Assembly: GCF_041296265.1 (NCBI RefSeq)
Contig: NC_091695.1
Location: 15,607,001-15,671,000 of the forward strand
Direction: 5' to 3'
Source: Equus caballus
Taxonomy: Eukaryota > Chordata > Mammalia > Perissodactyla > Equidae
DNA: 64,000 bases
A model generated the notes under the pieces. That model worked only from the letters and a program-made list of their open reading frames with translations. It had not been told where the DNA came from and did no database searches. The position numbers and the translations under genes were made by a program. This document shows positions 11,003 to 22,899 of this stretch, piece after piece (positions within the stretch are counted from its first letter, which is position 1; the number at the start of each line of letters is the position of its first letter).

Positions 11003-12743
11003 GACAAATTGCTTTGAGCTGGCTAACTCAAATTAGATAGCAAATATTATAATCTAACCTTATATATAACAATCTACCATTTTGAAAGCCAAATATATTT
11101 TTCCTTGAGACATTCTCAGAATGTAGAAAAACACATTACAATATTTCATTTTTGTTTAATCAGCTCCTCAGTATAACTTTTTACTTGCTCACATATCTTT
11201 TCCCACTGGGATTTGAATGTCAGAGTGTGTGTGTTCCTGGGATCTGATGTGAGATCAGAAACTAATCTCAAAAACCTCAAAGTAAAATATAAAAGATCTT
11301 GCATTATACTCAGGAATCACAGCCTTCCTAAGGGAGGAAAGATTTCTTCTATGAACACAGAAGGCCTGCCCAAAGGAATTATGGAAAATGTTGTTTTGGG
11401 TCAGTTTCTTAATCTTTGAACTGCCAAAGTTGATTTTTCCAGTCAAAAATGAGCTGATGCTATCAACAGTGTAGTAAGAAGGTGTGAAGTCAAGAGAGGT
11501 GTCTAGAAGCCAACAGAGAAGGGAATTTTAAGAAAAAAGGAGAGGCCAAAGCTATAATATGGAATAGAGAAAAATAATGTATTACGTATTGAAAATTATT
11601 TGAATTTTATAGCTAGGTTGTGATTTGGGATATGGAGGAAAGAGGGTTAAACCCTTTGTTGGGACAAAAGCCTATCTCAGTAGGCTGAAATAAGAAAGTG
11701 GAAACCAGTGTAGATGACTGTAAGAAAACACTGCAATTAAATGAAGGAAAACAAGTGAAAGTAGATACAGGGTAATATTTTTAAAGATGAAATTGACTTG
11801 AATTATGTTATGCACTAAAGGTTTATGAGAGAAACATTAGTAGTAATAGTATAAAGTATCTTAATTGACACAGATAGAATTGGGTGCACGGATGAAGGGA
11901 TTAACCTGCGAGAGGGTAGGCATATTTTTCCCAGAAAAGGAAGACAGGGAGAAAGGGAGCCAATGATGAATTCAAATGCTTATACGATGACTCAGTGACA
12001 TAGTTTTGGATATAATTATTTGCTATTCTATATTTTTCTTCACAAAAGAGAAATCATTTTCTGGCAGTGAAAAGAAGCTCATAGAATGAGACCTAAACAG
12101 AAACATGAAGGTTTGCAGTAGCTATTAAATGAGGGAAATAGCGGTGTGTAATACTATATATATATATATACATATATAAAATATGTACATATGTATCCAA
12201 TTTAAAATTATAACTTTTATAGAACTATAAAATGAACATGTCAAAGATTTTATTTAATTAGTTAATTGATTAAGCTAGTATAAAACATAATTCAAAGAAT
12301 TATAGATCAGGAATTCACAAATAAGTATACAAATAGGTACAAAACTAGAATTTTCCATAGGGTAATCAATGGTCTGTACAGTGGACAAAATGTGCATGTC
12401 TATAGACATGTATCACTTGTATTGAAATCAGTTATCTACCAGGTAGAGATTTGTAATCTAGGGCAAGGGCAATGAAAAGCAGAGATAAGTCAGAGAAGTA
12501 GGTAGGTGATTCTTTTTCAACATCTCTTACTATCTTTCACTACAGGGGACATGGAAACATTCTTGAATATCATTATCATATTGCCTGGATTGAATTTAAT
12601 AAATTTATAAGGATGAAGATTTCTCTAGTTGTATTCCATAGATTGGATTCCAGATAAAATAAAATAGATGTCTGGATTGACTCAGAATTGCTATGTTGCC
12701 AACCTTAGAACAGTGAAGGAACAAGATGGTGGCGATATTGTGA
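11003..12743. other. Intergenic, no gene seen
   Basis: No OR or other gene motif. A TA microsatellite lies at 12155-12177. The text at 11500-12000 is purine-rich and may be an eroded ancient repeat that I cannot name. Confidence 0.4.
12155..12177. repeat. (TA)n microsatellite
   Basis: Uninterrupted TA dinucleotides apart from one C at 12171. Confidence 0.9.
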
Positions 12744-12758
12744 CTGTAGAAGGAAATT
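12744..12758. repeat. Target-site duplication, left copy, of full-length L1
   Basis: CTGTAGAAGGAAATT, repeated without mismatch at 19941-19955. It abuts the A/T-rich 3' end of the minus-strand L1. A perfect 15-bp duplication is the signature of L1 target-primed insertion. Confidence 0.92.
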
Positions 12759-15549
12759 TTTTGTTAATTTTAATTTTAATAGCAGTAACATTGGATTATA
12801 ACACTATATAACTTTCAGATGTACATAATAACATATTTTGAAATCTGTGTAGATTACATCATGTTCACCACACAGAGACAAATTACAATCCATCACCACA
12901 CATGTGTGCCCAATCACCCCTTTCCACATCCTCCTGCCCTCCTTCCCTGCTGGTAACCATCAATCCAATCTCTGTTGTTATGTGTTTGTTTGTTGTTGTT
13001 TTTATCTTCTACTTATGAGATCATACGGTATTTGACTTTATCCCTGTGACTTATTTCACTCAGCACATTTCCCTCAAGGTCTATCCATATTGTCACAAAT
13101 GGGTGGACTTCATCATTTTTTATGGCTGAGTAATATTCTATTGTGCATATATACCACATCTTATTTATCCATTCGTCCCTTGATGGGCATCTAGGTTGCT
13201 TCCAAGTATTGGCTATTGTGAATAATGCTGCAACAAACATAGGGGTGCATGTGTCTTTATGTATTCATGTTTTTATGTTTTTTGGAAAAATACCCAGAAG
13301 TGGAATAGCTGGATCGTATGGTAGATCTATTCTTAATTTTCTGAGGAGACTCCATACAGTTTTCATAGTAGCTGCACCAGATTACACTCCCACCAGCAGT
13401 GTACAAGGGTTGCCTTATCCCCACATCCTGTCCAACATTTGTTGCTTCCTGTCTTGTTAGTTCTAGCTATTCTGACCAGAGTGAGGTGATATCTCATTGT
13501 AGTTTTGATTTGCATTTGCCTGACAGTTAATGATGTTAACAATGTTTTCATGTACCTATTGGCCTTCTGTATATCTTCTTTGGAGGAATCTCTGTTCAGA
13601 TATTTTGCTCATTTTTTAATTGGCTTGCTGGTTTTTTTGTTGATGAGATGTATGAGTTCTTTGTATATTTTGGATATTAACCACTTATCTGATATATGGT
13701 TTGCAAATATCTTCTCCCAATTCTTAGGTTGCCTCTTCTTTTTGTTGATGGTTTCCTTTGTGGTGCAGAAGCTTTTTAGTTTGATGTAGTCCCATTTGTT
13801 TATGTTTTCTTTTGTTTCCCTTGCCCAATCAGACATGATACTTGAAAATATGCTGCTAAGACTAATGTCAAAGAGTGTGTTGCCTATGTTTTCTTCTAGA
13901 AGTGTCATGGTGTCAGATCTTACATTTAAGTCTTTAATCCATTTTGAGTTGATCTTTGTGCATGGTGTAAAATGATGGTCTACTGTCATTCTTTTGTATG
14001 TGGCTATCCAGTTTTCCCAACACCATTTATTAAAGAGGCTCTGTTTTCTCCATTGTATGCTCTTGGCTCTCGATGAAAGTCAGCTGTTTATATATCTGTG
14101 GGTTTACTTTCGGGCACTTGATTCTGTTCCACTTATCTATGTGTTTATTTTTGTGCCAGTACTATGCTGTTTTGATTACTATACCTTTGTAATATATTTT
14201 GAAATCAGGGAGTGTGATACATCAAGCTTTGTTCTTTTGCCTCAGGATTCTTTGGCTATTCGGGGTCTTTCACTGTTCCATATAAATTTTAGGATTCTTT
14301 GCTCTATTTCTGGAAAAACATTGTTGGAATTTTGATAGGGATTGCATTGAATCTATAGATTGCTTTAGGAAGCATGGATATTTTAAATATGCTAATTCTT
14401 CCAATCCAAGAACACCAAATATCTTTCCATTTCTTTGTGTCCTCTTTCAATTTCTTTCCACAGTGTTTTATAGATTTTGGTGTACGGGTTTTTCACCTCT
14501 TTGGCTAAGTTTGTTCCTAGGTATTTTATTCTTTTTTGTTGCAATTGTAAATGGGATTGTATTCTTAATTTTTCTTTCTGCTACTTCATTGTTAGTGTAT
14601 AGAAATGCAACCGATTTTTGTATGTTGATTTTGTATCTTACTACTTGACTGTGTAAATTGATTATTTCTAAAAGTTTTTTTAGTGGATTCTGTAGGGTTT
14701 TCTACAGATAAAATCATGCCATCCACAAATAGTAACAGTTTCAATTCTTCTTTTCCAATTTGGGTCCCTTTTATTTCTTTTTCTTGCCTAATTGCTCTGG
14801 CTAGGACTTCCAGTACTATGTTAAACAAGAGTGGTGAAAGTGGGCATCCTTGTCTGGTTCCTGTTCTTAGAGGGATAGCTTTCAGTTATTCTCCATTGAG
14901 AATGATGTTAACTCTGCATTTGTCATATATGGCCTTTATTATGTTCAGGTATTTTCCTTCTATACCCATTTTATTTAGAGTTTTTATCATAAATGCATTC
15001 TGTATCTTGCCAAATGCTTTCTCTGCATCTATTGAGATGATCATGTGATTTTCCTTCCTCATTTTCTTAAGGTGGTGTATGACATTGATTTGCGGGTCTT
15101 GAACCATCCTTGCATGCCTGGAATAAAACCCAGTTGATCATAATGTATGACCTTTTTAATGTATTGTTGTATTTGCTATTATTTTGCTGAGGATATTGCA
15201 TTGATATTCACCAGTGATATTGGCCTGTAATTTTCTTTTTTTTGTTGTCCTTGTCTTGTTTTCATATCAAGATAATGTTGGCTCCATAGACTGAGTTAGG
15301 ATGCCTCCTTACCTCTTCAATATTTTGGAAGAGTTTTGACAAGGATGGGTATTAAGTCTTCTTTGAATGATTGGTAGAATTCACTGGGGAAGGCATCTGG
15401 TCCTGGACTTCTATTTTTTGGTATTTTTTTTTTTCAATCTCCTTACTGGTGATTAGTCTATTCAAATTCTCTACTTCTTCTTGATCCAGTTTTGGAAGGT
15501 TGTAAGATTCTAAAAATTTATCCATTTCTTCTAGATTATCCAATTTGTT

Positions 15550-15563
15550 GACGTATAGGTTTT
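15550..15563. repeat. Target-site duplication, left copy, of ERE1 in L1
   Basis: GACGTATAGGTTTT here and GGCGTATAGGTTTT at 15791-15804 differ at one base and bracket the SINE. Confidence 0.8.
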
Positions 15564-15790
15564 TTTTTTAAGATTTTATTTTTTTCCTTTTTCTCCCCAA
15601 AGCCCCCCAGTTCATAGTTGTATATTCTTCATTGTGGGTCCTTCTAGTTGTGGCATGTGGGATGCTGCCTTAGCATGGTTGGATGAGCAGTGCCATGTCC
15701 ACGCCCAGGATTCGAACCAACGAAACACTGGGCCGCCTGCAGCGCAGCGGAGCATGCGAACTTAACTGCTCAGCCAAGGGGCCAGCCCCT
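15564..15790 (-). mobile_element. ERE1 SINE inserted in L1 ORF2
   Basis: Minus orientation: T-rich tail with AAGATTTTATT, then CATAGTTGTATATTCTTCAT, CCTTCTAGTTGTGGCATGTG, and the Pol III B box in reverse (GGATTCGAAC, 15708-15717). The head reads GGGGCCAGCCCC at 15779-15790. It matches the young ERE1 copies with modest divergence. ERE1 is tRNA-Ser-like, transcribed by RNA polymerase III and moved by L1 enzymes. Confidence 0.93.
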
Positions 15791-17551
15791 GGCGTATAGG
15801 TTTTAATAATATTCTCTTATAATATGTTTTATTTCTGAGATGTCTGTTGTAATTTCTCCTCTGTCATTTATGATTTTATTTATTTGAACCTTCTCTATTT
15901 TTTTCTTGGTGAGTTTAGCTAAAACTTTGTCAATTTTGTTTATCTTTTCAAAGAACAAACTCTTGGGTTCATTAATTAATTCTATTGTTTTTTAGTCTCT
16001 ATTTCATTTATTTCTGCTCTAAATTTTATCATTTCCTTCCTTCTCCTGATTTTGGACATTGTTTGTTCTTCTTCTTGCAGTTCCTTTAGGTGCACTGTTA
16101 GATTATTTATTTGGAATTTTTCTTGTTTGTTGAGATAGGCCTGAATTGCTATAAACTTCCCTCTTAGAACTGCTTTTGTTGTACCTCATAGATTTTGGCA
16201 TGTTGTATTTTCATTTTTATTTGTCTCTAGGTATTTTTTGATTTCTTCTTTGATTTTTTCATTGATCCAATTGTTGTTCAGTAGCATTTTGTGTAATCTC
16301 CACTATTTTTGTGGCCTTTCTGATTTTCTTCCTGTAGTTGATTTCTAGTTTCACACCTTCATGGTCAGAAAAGATGCTTAGTATTATTTTGATCTTCTTA
16401 AACTTATTGAGACTTGTATTGTCACCTTATATGTGATCAGTCCTGGAGAATATTCCATGTGCGTTAGAAAAGAATGTGTATTCTTCAGTTTCGGGATGGA
16501 ATGTTCTATATATATCTACTAAGTCCATCTGGTCTAAGGTGTCATTTAAGCCTAGTACTTCCTTACTGGTCTTCTGTTTGCATGATCAATCCATTGGTGT
16601 AAGTGGAGTGTTAATTTCCTCTACTATTATTGTGTTACTGTCTATTTCTGCTTTTATGTCTGTTAATAGTTGCCTTATATATTTAGGAGCTCCTATGTTG
16701 GGTCCATAGATATTTACGTGTGTTATATCCTCTTGTTGGATTGTTCCTTTCATTGTTATGTAAGGCCCTTCTTTGTCTCTTCTTACAATTTTTGTTTTAA
16801 ATTCTATTTTGTCTGATATAAGTTATTACTACTCCTGCCTTCTTTTCTTTTCCATTTGCATTGTGTATCTCTTTGCATACTTTCACTTTCAGTTTGAGAG
16901 TGTCTTTAGTTCTGAAGTGTCTCTTTTATGCAGCATAAATAGGAGGCTTGCTTTTCTATCCAATTTGCCACCCTATGTGTTTTGATTGCATCATTTAATC
17001 CATTGACATTTAAAGAAGCTATTGATAAAAATGTGTTTAGTGCCATTTTGTTACTTTTTTTTCTGAGTGTTTTAGTAGTTCTTCTCTGTTCCTTTCTTCC
17101 TCTCTTTCTCTCTTCCCTTGTGGTTTGATGGCTTTCTTTAGTAATCTGCTTGATTTCTTTCCTCTTACTTATTTGTTTACTTATTGTAGTTTTCTGGTTT
17201 GTGATTGCCATGAGGTTTCTATATAATATTCTATGTATATAGCAATCTATATTGAGTTGCTATTCTCTTTAGCTTGACCTCTTTCTAAAAGCTCTACTCT
17301 TTTAATCCCCTCTTCCCACATTTTATGTTTTTGAAATAATATCTAATCTCTTGTTTTGTGTTTGTCTAACCATTACCCTTTTATCACTGTAATAGGTAAT
17401 TTTAGTACTTTTGTCTTTCAAACTATATATCATCTTCATAAGTGGTTGATATGCTACCTTTACTGTAATTTTGCCTTTACCAGTGATTTTATTGCCTGTT
17501 TTTTTTTTTTTGGATAATTTCTTATTCTAATTGTGTTCTTCTCATTCACAC

Positions 17552-18448
17552 TTAAATAAGCCCCTTCAGCATTTCTTATAGAACTGGTTTCTTGATGATA
17601 AACTCCTTTAATTTTGCTTGTCTGGGCAGCTCTTTATCTCTCCTTCCATTCTGAATGATAACCTTGCTGGGTAGAGTAATCTTAGCTGTTTTGTTTTTTT
17701 TTTTCCTTTCAGCACTTTAAATATGTCTTACCAATGTCTTCTAGCCTGTAGGAATTTGGCTGGGACGTCCATTGATAGCCTTATAGGCTTTCCTTTGTAT
17801 GTCACTTGTAGCCTTTCTCATGCCACTTTTAGGATTCTCTTTATCCTTAATTTTGGACATTTTAATTATAATGTGTCTTGGTGTGGGCCTTTTGGTGTTC
17901 ATCTTGTTTGGTGCTCTCTGTGCTTCCTGTACTTGGATGTCTGTTCCCTTCCGTAGGTTAGGAAAGTTTTCAGCTATTATTTCTTCAAATAGATTCTCTG
18001 CCCCCTTGTCTCTGTCTTCTCCTTCTGGGACACCTATAATAAGAATGTTAGTGCACTTGATATTTACCCAGTGTTCCCTTACACTCTTCTCATTCTGTCT
18101 AATTCATTTTTCTTTTATCTGTTCAGCTTGACTGATTTCCTCTAGTCTTTGTTCCAGCTCACTGATCCATTCTTCTGTATCATCTACTCTGCTATTGAGT
18201 CCCTCTAGTGACTTTTTCATTTCCAGTATTTTATTCTTCATTTTGGATTGGTTCTTTTTTATATTTTCCAATCCTTTCTTAATGTTCTCACTCTGCTCAT
18301 CTAGTCTTATCCCAATATCAGTGAGCATCCTTATGAGCTTTTGTTTTAACTCTTTGTCAGGTAAGTTGCTAATTTCTGTTTCATTTAGTTCTTTTTCTGG
18401 GGTTTTGTCCTATTCCATTGCTTGGAATGTATTCCTTTGTCTCTTCAT
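17552..18448 (-). pseudogene. L1 ORF1 (RNA-binding chaperone), broken
   Basis: About 299 codons from an ATG at 18448 (MKRQRNTFQAM) to a TAA at 17552-17554, close to the usual ORF1p length. A coiled coil is clear at 18104-18328 (LNSRVDDTEEWISELEQRLE). The C-terminal part ends just after a run matching QEMLRSLI in the other L1 of this window. At least one stop near the N-terminus and further frame changes break it. In life ORF1p trimerises through the coiled coil and coats L1 RNA. Confidence 0.8.
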
Positions 18449-19940
18449 TATACCTCTTTCTCTGTGCTTTTATCTATGCATTAGGTGAGTTGGCTACATC
18501 TCCTGATCTTGGAGAAGTAACCTTATGTAAGAGATACCTTTTGAGGCTCAGCAGTGTTCTTGCCTCTCATCATTAGTCCAAATGATCCAGGAGTGACCCA
18601 TGTTTGGGCTACTTGTGTCATTCTGCTGTGGCAGGGTTGCTCTTACTGCCGGTCTCGAGGGACTGTAGTCTTTCCATCCCTGGCTATCTGTTTGTAAATT
18701 ATGTTTGGGGAGCCCCAGCACCATTGGCTGCAAGGTCTAGTAGCACTCTCTTATTGCAGTTTTCCTGTTAATTGACTATACATGTAGCCTGTGGTTAGGC
18801 TCAGGTGCTTACAGTTGCTGTAGACCTCAGGCCTGCAAGGCTATTGTCAGCTCTCTTAGGATTGCAGCTGAGTGGGGCTGGTCCTAGGCATGAGAGCACC
18901 CAATTGTTTCAGGCTTTGGAAGGTGGAGTCAAGCCTCTTTGTGACTGATTGTGAAGCACAGGTCTTCTGCCACTGAGAAGTTCCACCTCCCAAAGGTTCA
19001 CACACACCATCAACACAGTCCTGGTCCATGCACACCTCTAACCCCTGGAGCATACCCAGTTGCCCCACTGCAGAGGCCCCCATCTCTCCACCAATGGCCC
19101 CTACACTTCACTTGGTCTTCACAAAGCCCCTGTGCCAAAGAGGTAGACACAGTCACTTGCCTATGCAGGCAGACATGTACCCTTATGGCTTGCTGTTGGA
19201 TGGAGCTGGTCCCTGGGGTGAGCTTCTTGCCCTGGCTGGACTGGATTAAATCTGTGCTCTAGTGGATGTGGCAGCCCCCTGGGCTACCAGGCCATGGCAA
19301 GAACTTCAATGGTGTCTGCCAGAATATGTGTCAGCAAGCCTTTACTAGGTCACAACAATGGCTGCCATCAAAGTCTCAGTCTCCGGAGATGTCTCACTTC
19401 TCATCGAGATGCACTCAGAACCTACCAGGTGATTCTCTTTTCATGAAAGGTCTGTGCATCTGTCTTTTTGGTGATTTTAGGTTGCTCTCTGAGATGGGTG
19501 AATTTCTATGTGGGCCCTTTAACAGCAAGGTTTTTTGGGTTTCCTCTGATAGCTTTTCTGGGGGCATATTGCTGTTACTAGATAGTGAAGCCAGATAGTA
19601 GAACATTCATCTCAGTTGTGTGGAGTCTGAAGGATGCTTGCTTATAGCAGTAATGTGCCCCTGCTAAGGTCCCCACTGCTCCAAGGAGGCTGAGTACCTA
19701 GGGTGGCTCCTGCCCAGCCCATGTGAAGGCCTGCTGCTCAAGAAGGTGGCTTTTTTCTCCCCAGAAGGGATTTCTGTCTCTTCCACTCAGTCAGGACTGT
19801 TGCTTGTTTTAGGGGTTATTTTAATCCAGTTTTCAGTTTTCTCTCCAGGGTAATTTTTCCAAGAATAATTGTAAGGTGGTTGTGTCTGTGGGGAGATGTG
19901 AGTTCAGAGTCTGCCTCTGCTGCCATCTTGACAAGATCCC
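18449..19940 (-). promoter_or_regulatory. L1 5' UTR with internal promoter
   Basis: About 1.5 kb, more GC-rich than the L1 coding part, preceding ORF1 on the minus strand. Starts GGGATCTTGTCAAGATGGCA at 19940. AAGATGGC is the classic YY1-type site at L1 starts. Nothing in it codes for a recognisable protein. Confidence 0.75.
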
Positions 19941-19955
19941 CTGTAGAAGGAAATT
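19941..19955. repeat. Target-site duplication, right copy, of full-length L1
   Basis: CTGTAGAAGGAAATT, identical to 12744-12758. Confidence 0.92.
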
Positions 19956-19959
19956 CATT

Positions 19960-20120
19960 AACACTTTCAATTTGATGAGGAAGGTACTATCATTCTCCTA
20001 GTATACATCATGAAACTGAGACTCGGCGATTAATTCTCCTCCCCAATGTTTCACAATTAGTTAGTAATATAGCAAGGATCCAGTCAGTTATATAACTAAA
20101 TCAGAATCTTTCTTCTTTGA
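19960..20120 (-). repeat. MIR SINE fossil
   Basis: Reverse MIR: 'CATGAAACTGAGACTCGGCG', 'TCACAATTAGTTAGTAATAT', 'CAAGGATCCAGTCAGTTATA'. This matches GAGGAAACTGAGGC ... CACACAGCTAGTAAG ... CAGGATTC. It lies beside the L1 target site. Confidence 0.65.
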
Positions 20121-20608
20121 ATTTTATCAGTGGCTTTCAAACAACTCTAAGGAGTCCCTTGCTCCTCAGAAGCAAGGCCACATCAAAAGGTGAGAAATTT
20201 GAAACTTATTCATCTCTATGTATACAAGGCTTCACCTGGAACAGCAATGCTTCTATCTGTTGAGGAAATACACAAAAACAGGACAAATGGAAAGGAAGTA
20301 AGAGTGAAGCCCAGGCTTGGAGTTCAGCAACTGGTTTGATCGTAGTGCTATTTAATGTGAAAAACAATAGTTTTAAACAATAGAAGTGGTGAATTATCAA
20401 TTCAATAAAAAAGTGAAAAACTTATGCATTATACTACACCAACTGTATATATGCCTAGGTGCTATCAGGATGCCCAAGTGGATTTAGAAGTATTGTTTTA
20501 TTTATTTTGATCATTTTCTTTTTTATTTTTCTGTTAATCTTAAGGTTATTATTAATATTGCCATCATTACTTTGTCACAACTACAGAAGTCCAGGAACAC
20601 TTTAGAGA

Positions 20609-21543
20609 ATGGAGGTGAAGAATGTCACTGTGAAGACTGAGTTCTTTCTCCTGGAATTTAGTGACCATCCAGAACTGCAGAGTGTTCTTTTTGCTGTTTT
20701 TTTTTTTTCTTTTTCATCTATTAACTTACCCTGATCTGGAACCATGGGGCGATTTTATTAATCAAAATCAGTTCCCAATTGCATATCTCTATGTACTTTT
20801 CCCTCTGCATATTGTCCTTTTTAGATGCATGCTACTCTTTTGTTATTGTCTCCAAATTACTTGTGGACTTGGTTTCCAATAAGGAGACCATTTCTGACAA
20901 GGGCTGTACTGCACAGTTATATTTTTTCTGCTCTTTGATTGACAGAGAATCTTTCTTCTTGGCTGCCATGGCCTATGACTGGTACATAGCAATGTGCAAC
21001 ACACTGTTTTATACTGTTATTATGTCCAAGAGGATTTGCTCTCAGCTTGCCATTGGAGCATTTTTGTGGGCACCATGAGCTCAATTATTCATACCACTAA
21101 TACCTTCCATCTTCTGCTCTAAAGAAATTAACCATTTCTTTTGTGATGTCTCTCCACTCTTCTCTCTGTCCTGCACTGATACTTACATACATGACATTGT
21201 TCTGGTGGTCTTTGCTAGTTTGATGCAGGCCATCTGCCTTCTAACAGTTTTTCTCTCTTACATCTGCATCACAGCAGCTATTGTTGAAACAGGTTCTGCT
21301 GAGGGAAAAATAAAACGGTCCTCCACTTGTGCTTCCAACCTGGCTGTAGCCACTATTTATCATGGTATCCTGCTCCTCATTTATTTGTGCCCCAGGACTA
21401 AGCATTCCTTTAATATGGACAAAGTGACCTCTCTGTTCTATACCTTATTTGAACCTATGTTGAACCCCGTAATTTACAATCTAAGGAAGAAAGATACCAA
21501 AAATGCCTTCAGGAAAGTGATTAGCCAAAAATTGCTTTCTTAA
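20609..21543 (+). pseudogene. Class II OR pseudogene, several lesions (OR5/OR9-like)
   Basis: Starts MEVKNVTVKTEFFLLEFSDH at 20609 with an N-V-T glycosylation site. A T12 run at 20697-20708 sits in TM1, and the frame shifts shortly after it. The second frame then gives WNHGAILLIKISSQ and SFLDACYSFVIVSKLLVDLV (TM2). MAYDWYIAMCNTLFYTV has DRY changed to DWY. At about 21063-21118 two further shifts surround TM4 and loop 2. EINHFFCDVSPLFSLSCTDT, TM5, SAEGKIKRSSTCASNLAVAT (TM6) and PMLNPVIYNLRKKDTKNAFR (TM7) follow, with a stop at 21541-21543. Length is normal apart from the breaks. It is OR family 5, 8 or 9 in style; I cannot settle the subfamily. It lies between two inverted L1 elements. Confidence 0.88.
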
Positions 21544-22124
21544 AAAAATATGAAACTGAGTTTGACAATATTTCAATCTGTTTCTTGACTTTTGATTCTA
21601 ACTGATGAAAAAGTCAGTGTAATACGGATCTTCCCCAATTCTGCAGGTCATGAATCCTCAACTATAGCATGGGGTCAGAGCATTAACATCAAAAGCAGGT
21701 CCTCTTACATCAGTTGTATTATATTTAATTCTTAATAATTTTAAAGTTAAAATTTTTAGCATATTCCTTGATTATTGGTAGTCTTGTAAATTAGTATTGT
21801 CTATGGAGGATGATTTTCTAACATTTCATATGAAGGATAATCCATCTAACTTATGAAAATTAAATATGCATGAACCATTTAAACCAGTAATTACAATTCT
21901 AGGAATTGAACCTATAAAAGTTCACCACTTTCAAAAGTATCCATTGCATCATAGTTTGCAGTAGAAAATGATTGAAAACAAACTAAATGTCTCTTAGTAG
22001 GAGACAGGCTAAAAAGTAAAGTTGAATTTTTAAATATTTATTTGAAGGGTAGATTTACCCTGCACCTAAATGTTCTAAATCTCATATTCTTACTCATTTT
22101 TTCTCCTCATTCTAATTTATTTAT
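21544..22124. other. Intergenic, nothing recognised
   Basis: AT-rich 3' flank of the OR pseudogene with no named repeat or gene. Confidence 0.4.
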
Positions 22125-22315
22125 TTATTTTTCTGAGTAGGATGGTTCCTGAGCTTACATCTGTCCCAGTCTTCCTATACTTTGTATGTAGGTTGTCACC
22201 AGAGCACGGCTTGATGAGGAGCATGTAGGTTGGCACCTATGGTCCAAACACATGAACCTGGGCCGCCAAAGCAGAGCATGTGAACTTAACCACTATGCCA
22301 CTGGGCCAGAGTCTC
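22125..22315 (-). mobile_element. ERE-type SINE (older copy)
   Basis: Reverse ERE text: 'GAGTAGGATGGTTCCTGAGC', 'CAGAGCACGGCTTGATGAGG', 'TGAACCTGGGCCGCCAAAGC', and head 'TTAACCACTATGCCACTGGG'. Diverged from the young copies. Confidence 0.78.
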
Positions 22316-22894
22316 CATGCTAAATTTTTAACACAATTACTCCCAATACTGGATAAGCCATTACCATATCAAAACCCTCTTCCTGTGAAAGAAAATAAGT
22401 GCAATTCACTCCACTCTTTTTCAATTAATTGTTTCCATATGAGTATCTGCACCTTGTAGCTTAGCTGTTCAAATTGTATTCACTCTAAAAATTTTCCTCA
22501 AATAATAACTCCTATATGAGTTTTCTGACCACTCTTCATTACACATGACAACTCAAATTCTAAACCTCACTAGAATCTTACATACTTCTTTTAAGACTCT
22601 GAGCATTTTCTGTCTAATCATATAGTTATTTGTGTCCTTTAGATGAATAAATTGCAAACAATAGGATATATTGGAGTATATGAGGAAGGCATTTGGTTTA
22701 AAACTAATTTGGCTTGACCTTGTTTTTTCCAGAAAGACTTGATGTGGCCTGTTGAGCATGAATTGTATATCTGCTTTAAACAGTTACAACTTCTCAAAGC
22801 CAAGAATGATGACCTTAAAGAAAGGGATGTACCTTCCTCCCATATTGGCATTTCTCTAAGGAAAAGCATCTCTTCCCAGAGGCTAAAGATTAAT
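22316..22894. other. Intergenic, nothing recognised
   Basis: No gene or repeat that I can name before the L1 5' break. Confidence 0.4.
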
Positions 22895-22899
22895 TACTC

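Larger units (their letters stand above)
13013..17046 (-). pseudogene. L1 ORF2 (endonuclease-reverse transcriptase), broken
   Basis: The minus-strand frame opens MALNTFLSIASLNVNGLNDA, the N-terminal start of the L1 endonuclease, with ANWIEKQ and CCIKETLQN following. The reverse transcriptase region includes [20 protein letters not shown] (about 14995-15045) and [17 protein letters not shown]. The catalytic box, normally FADD, reads FVDG at 14718-14729, so the second aspartate is lost. The C-terminus (13013-13240) has WYICTIEYYSAIKNDEVHPF. Many stops and frame changes lie between these pieces, and an ERE1 at about 15.6-15.8 kb interrupts the frame. It encodes no working enzyme. Confidence 0.9.
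12759..19940 (-). mobile_element. Full-length L1 LINE, minus strand
   Basis: An autonomous non-LTR retrotransposon of about 7.2 kb, of which about 230 bp is a later ERE1. On the minus strand the 5' end begins GGGATCTTGTCAAGATGGCA, the usual L1 promoter opening. A 5' UTR of about 1.5 kb follows, then ORF1 (18448 to about 17552), ORF2 (17046 to about 13013) and a short 3' UTR ending in an A-rich tail at 12759. The 15-bp duplication on both flanks shows that the whole unit arrived in one event. ORF1 and ORF2 are both interrupted by stops and frameshifts, so it cannot move on its own. It is younger than the MIR beside it and older than the ERE1 inside it. Confidence 0.93.

Noticed and set aside
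18856-19600. Several overlapping open frames of 60-110 codons, GC-richer than the flanks
   Set aside because: They fall in the 5' UTR of the full-length L1, where higher GC makes chance frames longer. No protein motif is visible.
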